From Trematomus loennbergii (lineage: Eukaryota; Chordata; Actinopteri; Perciformes; Nototheniidae): a stretch of DNA of 64,000 nucleotides. The notes beneath the pieces were generated by a model, which was not told the origin of the DNA, did not search any database, and saw only the letters and a program-made list of their open reading frames with translations. This document shows positions 21,897 through 34,115 of this stretch, one piece after another. The position numbers were made by a program, and so were the translations under genes. Each line of letters starts with the position of its first letter. Within the stretch, counting starts at the first letter, position 1. The DNA is taken from the NCBI GenBank assembly GCA_012861695.1, contig JAAOOA010000027.1, positions 248,001 to 312,000 on the forward strand. The letters run 5' to 3'.

Positions 21897-23149
21897 GAGA
21901 CGGCTGAGTTGACCGCAGTGCAGAATCGCTGTATAGTTGAAATCTCCTAACAATGCTGTCCATTTTAGACATGGGTCTATTATATTCACAGCCCTTAATA
22001 ACATTCATTTTCTGGGCTCAATATGTGTCTTGGCTGTTTTCGTTGTGAAAACAAATGGACCTAGATACACGGATTGACCGTCCTCATCTACGCTCTTATT
22101 TTGTAAGGTAACTTCCGGTAGCAGAATATGAAAAAACTGTAGTTTTTTTGTTTCTGTTTTCTATTGATTTAATTTTTTGTTTTGAGAAGTAGAAAATGAA
22201 AATCATCCCGTTTTTAAGTTTAGTAAATCCCTTTTTGACCATGATAAAGAAAAACGCCTTGGATTTCAATTTTGGTTTTCAATTTTAAAACGAAAATCAA
22301 ATATCCAGTCGTTTTTTGTTTTTGAATTTCCATTTGTGAAAAGAAAATCCAATGACCAAAACATACACTGACCGTTTTTCTTTATCATGTCAAAGTCCCC
22401 TCCATAGTACATAATGCATGTTTTCTGCTATCTTTGATGAGTGATACAAATAAAGTGTTACCATTAGTTCTTAATGAAATTGATACTGTTTGACTTTGTA
22501 TTAGTTAGCCTACTAACAATACATTGAAGTACTTTTACTGTGTATTTTTTGAGAAATACTCTGTCAAAGTCCCCTGCTGAGAACAAAATCAAGCCACTTC
22601 TGCTAAGTTTGATGAGGGAATTATTTTGTATAACCATTAGTTATTCGTGAGATTGATCCTGTTGGACTCAGTACTACTGAAACTATACCCCCACGAGTAC
22701 TATGAAGTATTTACTGTGTACTTTTCCAGTAACCCTCTGTCAATGTCCCCTCCTGAGTACAAGAATGTCATTATGTCATAAAACATACACTGACCATTTT
22801 TATTCATTAAACCATATCTTTTAATTTTGCAAATCAGTTTCCTCTTTCTTTTTTTCTCCCGTTTTTCTTTACATGTTGTTTACTTCCCTCTTACCCCTAT
22901 TGTGGAACGTAACACATGTACATCATTGTTTTTATTTTGCAGATGGTAAAGGTAGTGATCAAAGTGAACTTTAATTACTTTAAAAAAAAAATGTTAAGGG
23001 TATTAATCCATAATAGTAAATCATAATTTATAAATTGATTTATAACTTTTATTAAAATGTGAAGCTGCAATGTAACTAATAACTAATTTGGTTAAATAAA
23101 TGTAGAGACGTACAACGTTTATTCCAATTTGTAATAGAGAAGAAGTATT
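21897..23149. other. Intergenic stretch with a 175-bp tandem repeat
   Basis: 22388-22770 contains about 2.2 units of roughly 175 bp, each beginning gtcaaagtcccct (22391, 22565, 22741) and including a tactgtgta-type string. The rest is AT-rich; 22140-22330 has several tttttg/gaaaat runs. No gene is seen. Confidence 0.7.
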
Positions 23150-23246
23150 AAGTTAACTAAAATGGAAATACTCAAGTAAAGTACAAGTACCTCCACATTT
23201 TACTTAATTACAGTAATACAGTAAATGTACTTATTGCCACCACTGG
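23150..23246. mobile_element. Fragment of the GTACTT-rich hAT-type MITE (family E)
   Basis: Ends in ttattgccaccactg and contains tactcaagtaaagtacaagt, as in the longer copies at 25147-25586, 40519-40956 and 62981-63446. Confidence 0.6.
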
Positions 23247-23554
23247 GTATCACTACTTTTAATGAAGTAAAAGATCAGGATAGCTCCACTGGTCAGTTTT
23301 ACATAAGGTTTTCACAGCGTGCGTAAAAGACTCCTGTTGTCCGGTGTGGATGAACAGAAGCTGCAAGAAAATACTTTCATAACTGTTTATTCAAAGAGGG
23401 AGGCAGGGCGCGTGGGGTTATGTGATACATGCAGAGGGGGGTGAGAGGGTGAGACACAGATTATCTGAGGGGCGCGGCTCTCTTCCAGGAGCCTCTGCGC
23501 GCTCTCTCCTGCGGGGCTCACTCCTCTCCTCCCTCTCTCCAAGCCCTGTGCCTA

Positions 23555-26500
23555 ATGGAAGAGAAGAGGATGAACTCTTTAGTGAAATGGACGCTTATCC
23601 TCTTCGTCCTTGCCTCCATCATCCTCAACATCGTCCTGATCGGCATCCACTCCAGCAGGGCGCCCAAATGCTCCGCTCAGCGCGTGCACCCGCTGCGGCG
23701 CAAACACGACGAGCGCAGCGCCGTGTTCGCGGACCTCTCCCGGGAGGAGTACCTGCAGGTCCAGCAGTTCATGCTAAAGCAGAATAACTTGGAAATATCC
23801 ACCAACCAGATATCCAAGCCGTCGGATAACTTCCTGTTTCTAATAGATCTGTCTGTGCCAAAGAAAGCGGACGTGCTCGCGTATTTGGACCGGAATGGCG
23901 CCAAGCCGACCAGAGAGGCCACAGTGGTGGTGTTTTACGGTGCCAAAGGATACATCAAGGAGTACGTAGTGGGCCCTCTTCCCAACCCAACATACGTCAA
24001 CGATGTCACCATGGAGAGGTACCACAAGGAGCTGCCCATCAGTGCGCGCACAGTCACCATCGGGGAATATAATCTGCTTTTCCAGTTTTTGGGAGACGTC
24101 TTCACTAAACTGGGGAAGATCATGAAGGAGAGCTTCGATATGGGTCCGGACAAGCAGCTGAACGCGTTCGAGCAGATGCCCCGCGGAGTCCGGACCGGGG
24201 ACAGGAAGACCTGGATCTCCTTCTTCAGGGACATGAGCGGCATGTACATCCACCCGGTGGGCTTCGAGGTGCTGGTCGACCACCAGAGCGTCAACGCGTC
24301 CGAGTGGAAGGTGGAGATGCTGCTCTATAACGGACAATATTTCGACTCCATAGACGCACTGAAGGATAAATACGATAAGGATCTCGTAAGAAGATCGTCT
24401 ACAAGGAGTCCCCTGATTATGGCTCTCTGAAACCCAGGAACAAGCCCCTGCAGGTCGGTCCGCAGCTCTTTAACGCGGAGGGGAAGCGCTACAGTGTCAG
24501 CAACAACCACGTCGTGTACATGGACTGGAGCTTCGCCTTCGGGCTCAGCGCGCTCACGGGCATGAGGGTGTTCGACGTGCGCTTCAACGACGAGAGGATC
24601 GTGTACGAGCTGAGCGTGCAGGAGGCCATGTCCGTGTACGGGTCGGTCACTCCCGGGATGATCCTGACAAAGTTTCTGGACTCCAGCATCGGGATTGGCC
24701 GCTTTGCGCACGAACTGGTCCGCGGGGTGGATTGTCCCTACGAGGCGAGCTACGTGGACACATACCGCTACATTGATGTCCCCAAACCGGTCCGCTTCAG
24801 GAACTCTATCTGCATATTCGAGCACAACATGGCCAGCCCCTGAGGAGGCACTTCTCCGACTTCTTCCACCACAGCTACGGGGGCATGGTGAACAGCGCGC
24901 TGGTGTTCAGGACCATCACTGCCATAGGGAACTATGACTACATGTGGGACTTCATCTTCTACCAGAGCGGGTCCGTGGAGGCCAAGGTGCACGCGACCGG
25001 ATACATCTCCTCCTCCTACCTGGTGGACGGGGCTCTGCGGCACGGACACCAGGTGGCGGAGAAGGTGCTGGGGAACATCCACACACACTTCATCAACTTC
25101 AAGGTGGACCTGGATGTGTTGGGTGAGTGGCAGTGATGCAAATACACAGTGCTGTGGTGACATGTAATCAAGTACTCTACTTGAGAATTTAAATGTTTTG
25201 CTGATTCTCCTCCACTATAATTAAACATTCCTCACGACGTTGACCTGTAATGCAGATTGGTCCATTTCAGAATATATATATGATATGTTTTATAATGATT
25301 GATCATTAAAGTGTGCTCAAAGCTGGTAAAGGTGCAGCTAGTTTGAATGAATTTGTATACTGCAGGGTAGCTTGTGAATTTACTCCAGGTGGAACTAAAG
25401 TCTGATTTAACACTTGATTATATTTCACATCATTCATCCACATCTGTGAAGTAACTAAAGGTATTAAATACAGTAGTGGAGTACACCATTTACCTCTGAA
25501 CTGTAGTGGAGTAGAAGTACAAAGTAGCAACAAATTGAAATACTCAATACTTAAGAGTAAATGTACTTAGTTACTTTACACCACTGAGTGTCAGTGATGC
25601 GTTTAAAGACAGGATTGCAAATACATTTACTCAAGTGCAGTGGTATAAAATAAAGAAGCTATTTTCAAACAATAGGTTTTGAGTAGTCATTCAAATATGT
25701 TACTGATAACTCAGCCTCAGATTTCACTGAACAAAGCCTGGTTAGTTTCCAGGCCCTGCCCGAGGATCTGAGCATCAACTCAGCAATGTGACTGTGAGCT
25801 GAACCGTGAAGGGGTTAAAAATGTAATCTAAAACGTACTGGTAGTTGAAGGGAGGATGGAAATAAGCTATGCTAACACCAAGAGAAGAATCTGTTATCAT
25901 TTGTCAGTCTGTTAGTTATAACAAAAACAACTGACGTCTCCATCATGCCCGGAGCTGTAGCCATGACGGGTCAAGAGTTCAAGCCCCAACACCCCCAAAA
26001 CTGGTTACCTGACACCAGGAATGTGTGGTGGCTCAGAAGCAGGTTAGTGGTTCATGGTTAGTCAACAAAGTTCAAACCGGATGGAAAGCTAGTCTTCGCT
26101 ATAACTTGAAATGAATTAAATAACATTTTATTTGGCTGACGCTTTTATCCAAAGCGTCCAAAAATCATAACGTTTAAAATATTAGGAAACACATCAAGCA
26201 CCTGACAAGGATTGACATGTGGATCAAATGACCTAAGCAGGTCAATTTTGGCTTTCATACTACAAGAGAAATTAAGTATTGTGAAAAACATTTTTGCTTT
26301 CTTTCTTCTGCAGGAGTAAAGAATTTCTTTCAGACCAAAGACATGGAATATGTAAATGTTTCGCTGCCATGGATGCCTGATCACTATGCGATGGTGCCTC
26401 AGCTGGTGGAGAAGCAACTGAAAACAGAAAAGGTCGGGCTCCCTTTATGCCTTTAGTCACTTGCATTTAGGTTTCTTTTAACAACATGTAGAGGAGAGTG

Positions 26501-29500
26501 TGTAACAAAGACAGTGTGGAGACCGCATGAAGTGTTGTTTTGGTTCCAATTTATCACTGCCGCGAACAATGTAAGGTTTTTCCTAACTTTTCCTAAATAT
26601 TAGGTTAGATTGCGTAGTGTGTAAATAAAATACACTTTAAACTAAATCTTAAAGTGGACCTATCATGCTATATTTGAATAATATAGTGTAGGACCATACC
26701 TATATAAGGCATATTTATACTTTTTTTTTTTCAAAATACCAAACAGATCATGCATTTTAGCCATGCCTCATTTCGCTCAATTTGAAAAAAAATTGCTCTG
26801 TTTTTGCAAGGGCTGATTCTGTGAGAACAGCACCACCGACAGGCCTGGCATATGTACTACAGCTTCTCCAGCGCTTTCGAACGGCAATGGCCGTGGCTGT
26901 CTCCTCCTGATTGGTGGAGTTGGCCCAATAGCCGTAGCGCCACTTCTGTGACGTCATAGAAGTGTTCAAATCTGGATCAGTTTTGATCAGATCCGTTGCA
27001 GCCCCTTTTTTAGAGATTTGGGTATGGAGGAAAATAGAGAGGGTTGTGTTTTCTGACACTTGGTGAGTTCCCTGGAACACCGGGGACACATATTCATGTA
27101 TAAAAGACGTACAAAAGTGCATTTTGCATGATAGGTCCCCTTTAAAGGGGCACTATAATGAGTATTGGGGTTTTTCCTCTCCTGTAGTGTGTTATAGGTT
27201 TTTGTGCCTGTAATTGGTCTGCAAAGGCTAAAATCCTCCCTACATCCCTACATCGTTTCAGGCATCCCCCTGCCTGAAACGTCTCCATTGGACTCCTTTG
27301 TTTACTTCCGGGGAACATAGTGACTAGCGCATCTTCTGGCTGGCGCTCCAACACATTGCACTTGATAGGTTAAGGGGCGGGACATCTATAAGCGGTTGAC
27401 CAATCACAAACAAACAGGCCAACTAACCAATCAGAGCAGACAGTGCTCTGGGTATTTGTCACTTTACAACTTATATATCTTTCTTATAAACGTATATATC
27501 ACATTTAACATAATAAATAGCAAGCAAATTTGCAACAACGCTTCCAGCACGACTCACCCTTAGCAATGCTAATGTTTGCTTCCTGTTTGTTATCTCCGCC
27601 CTCCCCTCACAGTCGAGGGCGGAGATAACAAACAGGGAGTAAACAATAACCTGCAACGTAAAAAATGTTTTGCAAGGAACGTAACTTAAAGGGGACCTAT
27701 CATGCAAAATGCACTTTTGTACGTCTTTTATACATGAACATGTGTCCCCGGTGTTCCAGGGAACTCACCAAGTGTCAGAAACACAACCCTCTCTATTTTC
27801 CTCCATACCCAAATCTCTAAAAAAGGGGCTGCAACGGATCTGATAAAAACTGATCCAGATTTGAACACTGTCCTGACGTCAGGATGGTGCGCTACGGCTA
27901 TTGGGCCAACTCCACCAATCAGGAGGAGACAGCCACGGCCATTGCCGTTCGAAAGCGCTGGAGACGCTGTAGTACATATGCCAGGCCTGTAGGTGGCGCT
28001 GTTCTCACAGAATCAGCCCTTGCAAAAACAGGGCTAAAAAAGTGCAAATTGAGCGAAATGAGGCATGGCTAAAATGCATGATCTGTTTGGTATTTTGAAG
28101 AAAAAAAAGTATAAATATGCCTTATATAGGTATGGTCCTACACTATATTATTATAATATAGCATGATAGGTCCACTTTAATTCATAGAAATAAAGTACAC
28201 AACTTATTACAAAGGAAACATTCACAAACAAATAATTATTCACACACATTTTTAACTCACATGACCTGTAGCTGTCAACCCAGGATGTAATAGTATGTAC
28301 TGTTTATTACAATGAAAGCTTCCTTAGTACCCCAGTGTTGCAACAGACCATCTTGACTGTAGGTAGGGGGACCAGGTGTCCCGCTTTGTCCCGACTGCAC
28401 AGCATTTTGATAATTTGTCCCACACATTTTGCCGATGTCCCGCATTTGATTGACAGTCGCCCGTCTTAAATAAGAACGAGAGGACTATCATCACCATTAG
28501 CTGTGTCAGATGTCAATCAATCAACAGAGAAATGTATTAACTTATGGGCAGGGCCGCCCCTCCCTACACGCAGAGTGTGTGGGGCTGCATCTTATGCGCA
28601 AATGCAGTGCAATTATGCGCGACACAGTTTCCCCGCAGCGAGGCTCCGGCGCTAACAGTCACGAGCCTGCTCTACTACCACCCACCTCGATCTATGGATA
28701 TATTCCTCCTGAAACCAAAAGAGATGAGGTAACAGCAGCTGATTTCGTTTAACGTTTAGCACACAGGGCAGCAGACCTATTTTTAGGCAATAGCATAGGT
28801 CTCAGATATATAAAAATATTTAAAAAACATGTCTACACTGTAAGTGTTTTGCTCAAAATACCAAACAGATCACCCATTCTAGCCATGCCTCATATCCCTC
28901 CATTTCACTTCCTGTTTCAAAAGTGCTGATTTGGGTATAAAGCTTTAAAAAAAAAAAGAAAGGAGGGGGCTGAGCTAATGCGGGAGATTCTACCGGCAGA
29001 TAGCCTACTGTCTAAACCAGGGGTCAGCAACCTTTATGATATGAAGTGCCATTTAAAAACAAAAAAATCTGATTAGTGTGCCGACGTTCGTGAACTGTCA
29101 ACAGGGGGGGGGGTGAGCTCGACGCTCAACGCTCGTTAACTGTCAACGGGAGGGGGGGGCGACCCCTGGTCTAAACTAAATACTGCCGTGATGAAACGCC
29201 ATATCATGGATTATCAAGGATTATTTCTGAAACAGTATGGAGCTCAAAGGCTTTCTCTCTTGCCGGTTAAACCACAAGGCGAGTTCCTTTTTATTTCCTG
29301 CTTCTTCACACACATGCTCTGTGTAGTACAGGTTAGCTCTGAGTGTTAGCGATGCTAATGTAAACATGCACCGACCATATTACGTCCAAAACAGTCGGGC
29401 ATTGTTTCTGATAGCAACGTTTCTGATAGGGCCGTGGGTGTAAAGCCAGCCTACATTTCTGATATTACGTCATATCGGACGCAAATCTGAATCAGCTCCG

Positions 29501-32500
29501 TTGTTCCCCGTTTTTAGAGATTTGGGTACGGAGGAAAAGAGAAAGGGTTTTATTTTCTGACGCTGCGTCAGTTCCCCGACACACCGGGGACACATATTTA
29601 TGTATAACAGACATCAAAAAGTGCATTTTGCATGATAGGTCCCCTTTAAATGTATAGGCTTATAGTTTAATAGAAATGTTCTTCTTAAGGGTTATATCAG
29701 GGCTGCCAACATTTGAGTTCAGTTTGGAGTGAGATTTTTTTTTTTTGGTGAACCGAAAAAAGAAACGTCCATGTGTACAGTGTTACAAATGTATTGAACA
29801 AGTACAAACTAGGGTTTCCCATTAATGTACCGGGTGCACATACACAGTGTACCCGCGACTCTTACAATGAAGGCTCGATAATCAGCTCACAGCATATAAA
29901 ATGGCATATAGGTGTAAGCAGGGGTAAAGTGCTATTTTATAAGTGGGGGTGGTCCTCACCTCCTCTAGGGGGGTCTGGAGCATGCTCCCCCGGGAAGATT
30001 TTTTTTTTAAATATTGAAGTTAAATGCATCAATCTGGTGCACTTTGAGAGCAAAATGAATTTAAGGATACATCTCTCAACACCCATATGAAACACAACTT
30101 TAAACAGATTTTCTTTTTCTTTATGTAATTATTAGGGCTATACTGGCACTTGTTAGCATTAACTTTAATTAATTAAAAAAAACAAAAGAAAATATTTTTA
30201 CTTTACCTGTGGCGCGAAAATATCTTATAATATATTCTCCTTACCTTCTCTTATTCTTCTCATCCTCCTTCTCCTTCGTCTTTGCTCAGACCCCCGGTAT
30301 ACCCTCGTTACATCCAATCAGTGTGCAAATACCGTACAGCCAATCACAATGCGTGACGCTGTCCAGGTTGCTAGGCGGCAGTGCTACGGACCGCGGGTGT
30401 CAGGTGACGCAAACAAGAAGTCCTCCGTAAGCCTGACCGTCTCATTTCGTAGACCGCTCGGTTTGCTGTTCCTTCACTTTATTTTTATATTTATATACAT
30501 TTGTTGTGAACGAAAACTTAGCGTGAGGAAAGGCATGTGTGGCGTGAGTGAGTGAGATATGTGTTAATTGCGTGACTCTCACGCTCAATGCGTGAGTGTT
30601 GGCAGCCCTGGTTATATAGACATTATATAAACATCTAATCTAGCTCTCAGTAACGCAGTAACATGTCCCGCATTGTCCCGCAAAAACTTCCTATTTGTCC
30701 CACATGTGGCTTGTTGGCACCTGGTCACCCTAACTGTAGGAATAATGTGTACTGTGTCTCATAACAGGAGGCAGCGCTGCGTTACGACACCAAGACTCCG
30801 CGCTACCTCCACATCTCCAGCAACAAGACCAACCGCTGGGGTCACCAGCGCTCCTACAGGCTGCAGGTGTTCAGCTTCACAGGGGACAATCTCCCCGAGA
30901 GCCAGGCCGAGGAGAGGGCCATGTCCTGGGCCAGGTGAGACCAGACACAAAGTGTATATTTAAAAAAAATGCATTCCTAATAACACAATCAGGGTTATGC
31001 TCTTAATATAGCAATGTAAAAAGTATAGTTGTGGAAAACAGGATGTTGAATGGATATGTAGCATGTCATACTTTTATGCAGCATGTCCCATCATGTTAAG
31101 TTAGTCTCTTCATCAACCGTAATCTTGATTTTTCCTTAATCTTAACAATGCTGTAGATGCCATGAACTCCACAATTTAGCATCAAACCTGACATTTTTTA
31201 CATAGAACTTAATCTGTGGATCTGGTCCATAGCAATGTTCTTGTATTGCGGTTGAAGCCCCCTATGATCCACAAGGCATGCTTCTGCTATCTAAAGCCTC
31301 TCCTGCTTCTCTGCACCTTTTTGTCAATCACCAGGTATAAGGTTGCCATCACCAAGCATAAGGATGGAGAGCAGACCAGCAGCAGTCTGTACAGTCAAAA
31401 CGACATCTGGTCTCCAGCTGTCGACTTCAGCAAGTACATTGAAGACAACGAAAGCATCGAAGACGAGGTGTGTTGGAATCTGTATGTAATGATGCGTTCA
31501 CACGTGGGGTGATTACATGTAAAGTCAACGCAAAGACGCAGATACACAATAATTGGCGGTGTGAATTAAGTGAATGACGTGGCCAAGCTTAACTCGTGAG
31601 AGTTCAAGGCGATACATTTGCGTGATGCTGTCCCGATAAATCTCAGCCTGTCACTGACGTTGTTGAATCAGAAAACCAAAACAAAACACAGCCTTTGGCT
31701 CACGGCAACGGCACACAGTTCCTTATATTTGTTCAGAAACTGGACAACAAGCCGTGACTATACATGTGCAACCCACACACTGCCTACGGCATGGAGAATA
31801 CAGTCGCTACTTTATTAATGTCAGCATGACGTTATTTTGAGTTTGACGGAGCAGCTACAACGGTAGCTTAGCCGAGCCCGATTGATTAGATCTCCATTCA
31901 GAAAACATGCATTTGAAAAGTGTTTTGTCTGCCTTGTTGTAAACACACTTGTCAAAGTATTAATTCATGGTTTTTACTAACGAGTATCAGTATGTAGTTA
32001 TAACGGCATCTTTTGAATACGTGTGTAACAATTGAATCACGGAATATTATGTTAGTTTGTTGTTGTTGGTATCTACATGGAGATAAGTCCCGCCTCTGTG
32101 CTAGCGCGTCTAGTTTGAGTGACGCTAGTAAACACAAATGATGCAGCGGTCCAACTCGCTCAAGTTGCGAATCTTCACTTTGTGTCCGGTGTGAATGCAC
32201 TTTAAGAAGCGTGATGATACAATCACGTATTGCATGTTTACTGAAACGAATATAATGTGTTCGAAACTGTCCTGCAGGACCTGGTTGCCTGGGTGACCAC
32301 CGGCTTCCTTCACATCCCCCACTCCGAGGACATCCCCAACACGGTAACCGTAGGCAACGGGGGCGGGGTCCTGCTGCGGCCACACAACTATTTTGACATG
32401 GACCCGTCTATCCACTCTGCTGATTCGGTGTACCTCTCCCCGGGCAGCGAGGACAGCTGTGACAGCAACAGGATGGCCTGCCTTGCTCAAGAGACCTGCA

Positions 32501-32568
32501 GCCCCGTCCTGGAACCCTTCACCTATGAAGGCTTCAATGGAGTCATAAAGTTTGAGGATTGGGTCTAA
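23555..32568 (+). CDS. aoc2: Membrane copper amine oxidase, copy 1 (AOC2/AOC3 type)
   Basis: Exons: 23555-25122, 26314-26432, 30768-30934, 31335-31467, 32278-32568; about 759 residues once two missing bases are allowed for, matching the family's usual 760. It oxidises primary amines to aldehyde, H2O2 and ammonia at the cell surface. Seen: a short N-terminus, a membrane segment at about residues 10-30 (type II anchor), the catalytic Asp in [12 protein letters not shown], the topaquinone Tyr in IGNYDYMWD, copper His in [12 protein letters not shown] and the third in [10 protein letters not shown]. The frame breaks at about 24388 (gtaagaag lacks one a) and at 24831 (atggccagc lacks one g); copy 2 shows the intact reading at both. 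ATG at 23555 or 23570 is possible. Exon 2 has a weak donor (aag/gtcggg). Introns 1, 2 and 4 hold mobile elements. Assignment to AOC2 versus AOC3 is not resolved. Confidence 0.92.
25147..25586. mobile_element. hAT-type MITE family E in intron 1 of amine oxidase copy 1
   Basis: Runs from cagtgctgtggtgacatg to gttactttacaccactg with characteristic gtagtggagtagaagtacaa strings. Related copies lie at 40519-40956, 54206-54388 and 62981-63446 (the last two in the opposite orientation). Confidence 0.7.
26649..27145 (+). mobile_element. TTAA-flanked MITE, family A copy 2 (intron 2)
   Basis: 497 bp, same ends and orientation as 3941-4435. With the inverted copy at 27686-28180 it forms a long inverted repeat. 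Confidence 0.85.
27142..27689. mobile_element. TTAA-bounded segment between two family A MITEs (family B)
   Basis: Starts ttaaaggggcactataatga and shares a loose internal layout (gtgtgttata, then a ggtttt, then ggtctgca) with family C at 41407. It has no matching right inverted end and looks truncated. It contains the perfect hairpin at 27582-27636. Confidence 0.5.
27582..27636. repeat. Perfect 22-bp inverted repeat, 11-nt loop
   Basis: Left arm cctgtttgttatctccgccc followed by tc, 27582-27603; loop 27604-27614; right arm 27615-27636 is its exact reverse complement. It lies in intron 2 of amine oxidase copy 1. Confidence 0.95.
27686..28180 (-). mobile_element. TTAA-flanked MITE, family A copy 3 (inverted, intron 2)
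   Basis: 495 bp, in the opposite orientation to copies 1 and 2: ttaaaggggacctatcatgc at the left and gcatgataggtccactttaa at the right. Confidence 0.85.
28790..29651. mobile_element. Diverged family A relative nested in the hAT
   Basis: Shares tactgtaag... ccaaacagatca, tagccatgcctca and gattctg-like landmarks in family A order and ends cattttgcatgataggtccc then ctttaa. The left end is not clear. Confidence 0.5.
29018..29168. mobile_element. 151-bp hAT MITE with 8-bp target duplication
   Basis: Starts caggggtcagcaaccttta, ends gggcgacccctg, flanked by gtctaaac at 29010-29017 and 29169-29176. A similar start (caggggtcgccaaccc) is at 48049. Confidence 0.85.
29698..30609. mobile_element. 912-bp hAT-type MITE nested in the hAT
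   Basis: Starts cagggctgccaacatttgag and ends gagtgttggcagccct, flanked by ggttatat at 29690-29697 and 30610-30617. The inside has a region resembling the hAT at 18058 (ctcccccgg strings). No frame of note. Confidence 0.75.
31488..32205. mobile_element. Probable MITE in intron 4 of amine oxidase copy 1
   Basis: Loose inverted ends (gatgcgttcacacg at the left, tgtgaatgcac at the right). Part of it (ttgtctgc ... attaattcatggtttttac near 31925-31980) recurs inverted in the MITE at 46754-47521 (catgaattaatgctttgaca), so the two are related. Confidence 0.45.
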
Positions 32569-33727
32569 TGTGTTTTTAGCCCTGATGAACTCTATTTGTT
32601 GACCTATCAGGAAGCTTTTGTCCATGTTACCATGTTTATAAAGGCAGTTTGGGATGTCACATTATGTGTGCGACATATGGGTCAGGGTTAAGGCTAGCAA
32701 GGAGCTCACCAGGCAAGATGAAAGAAATATTTTAACATTAGGAAAATATGCAAACTTCCTTTGTTGTGGAACATTTAGTGGGTTACAGTTTGTCTGTAAT
32801 GACTAAAAACAAAGCTTTGCTGACATATAAACTACATTTAAATATGTAACAAGGTAAAAACAGTGTAACCCAGAAAACCATTATTTGAATAATGCAATTT
32901 CTGTTTGTGTATCTAACAAACAAGTATAAACATCATGTCAGTGAGCTTTATAAGTGCTTTTTGATTTCAGAAAGAGCCAGACAGGCTAGCTGTTTCTCCT
33001 TACTTCTAGTCTTTATGCTAAACTACGCTAACCTACTGATTCCAGCTATGAACACACAGAGATGAATAAACTCAATCTTCTCCCTTCCCTTTTGGTAAAA
33101 AGGAGAATAAGGGTATTCCCCAAAATGTTGAATATCAAGAAAAAAGTCAGAATTCTGAGATCAAATCAAAACTTAACATTTTATTTAACTTTTGGTCACA
33201 CCCTCATTTTCTTTCTCATGTGGCCCTAATCCTTGTCTGTAGATGTCCATGTCCGCAGATAATGACATTTTAAACTTGTTGATTATCTGACTTTTTGTCT
33301 TGCGTTTCTAACCAAATACCTGCACTAATAATGACATTTGCATCAGCTGCATATTGTGTTAGCTTCAAGTTGGCAAATGTTAGAATATGAATTAGCTTAA
33401 ATGCGACGGATAACATAGTAAACATTAGACCTTAGACTGCTTAGTTCTCATCATGTTAGCAATGTAATTGCGAGTAATATAGCTTGCTGATGTTAGCATT
33501 TAGCTAAAAAAAACACAGTGCAGCCTCAGAGTCACTAACAAAGCTTCATTTTATTTGTGGAATTACCTAATTTAGCAACAGGTTTGTTTTGTTTGTTCTG
33601 TTTTCCTTTTTTCCCTTTAATAATGATATCTGCCACACAAATAGTAAGGAGCATATCACCAGTCAAATGTTATGAGTGGGAGATTTCCTTACTTACTAAC
33701 AAGCCTATTATTGTTTAAACGACATCC
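32569..33727. other. 3' flank of amine oxidase copy 1
   Basis: Presumed 3' UTR and intergenic sequence. A possible poly(A) signal aataaa lies at about 33064. No gene or recognisable element. Confidence 0.4.
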
Positions 33728-34115
33728 TTAAAGGTAGGGTAGGTAAGTTTGAGAAACCGGCTCGAGATACACTTTTTGTTATATTCCATGGAATGCTCTT
33801 AACATCCCGATAGCAATGAATATCTTAAGTGCTTTGACAAAAAATCCATAAAAAAATGTCATCTGTGGAAGCCGTAGTACTGTAAAAAGCACGACCAATC
33901 ATTTTAGCCGGCCCGGCTAAAGTAACTGGATGGCCTACCTGCCTGTCAGCCTTCCATCTGTGCACAAACTTATCTGGTGCCTCATTGGTCATGTGCGCGT
34001 TCGTGTGTGTTGGAGGAGGGGCTCTGTAAGGAAGTGGCAGATTTTCTCCGGTTGTGTATTTTCAAATTCTAGCGATCTCGAGCCAGTTTCTCAAACTTAC
34101 CTACCCTAACTTTAA
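33728..34115. mobile_element. TTAA-flanked MITE, family D copy 1
   Basis: 388 bp; left end ttaaaggtagggtaggtaag, right end cttacctaccctaactttaa. A shorter copy is at 53372-53527. Confidence 0.85.

Larger units (their letters stand above)
28364..30732. mobile_element. hAT element with 8-bp target duplication (intron 2), carrying nested elements
   Basis: 2369 bp flanked by actgtagg at 28356-28363 and 30733-30740. Ends: tagggggaccaggtgtcccg at the left and cacctggtcaccct then a at the right. tgtcccgc-type strings recur near both ends. No transposase; inside are a long family A relative and two smaller hAT elements. Confidence 0.85.

Noticed and set aside
23840..24337. A 165-codon frame and other frames antisense to amine oxidase copy 1
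   Set aside because: Shadow frames of a GC-rich conserved exon; no independent support.
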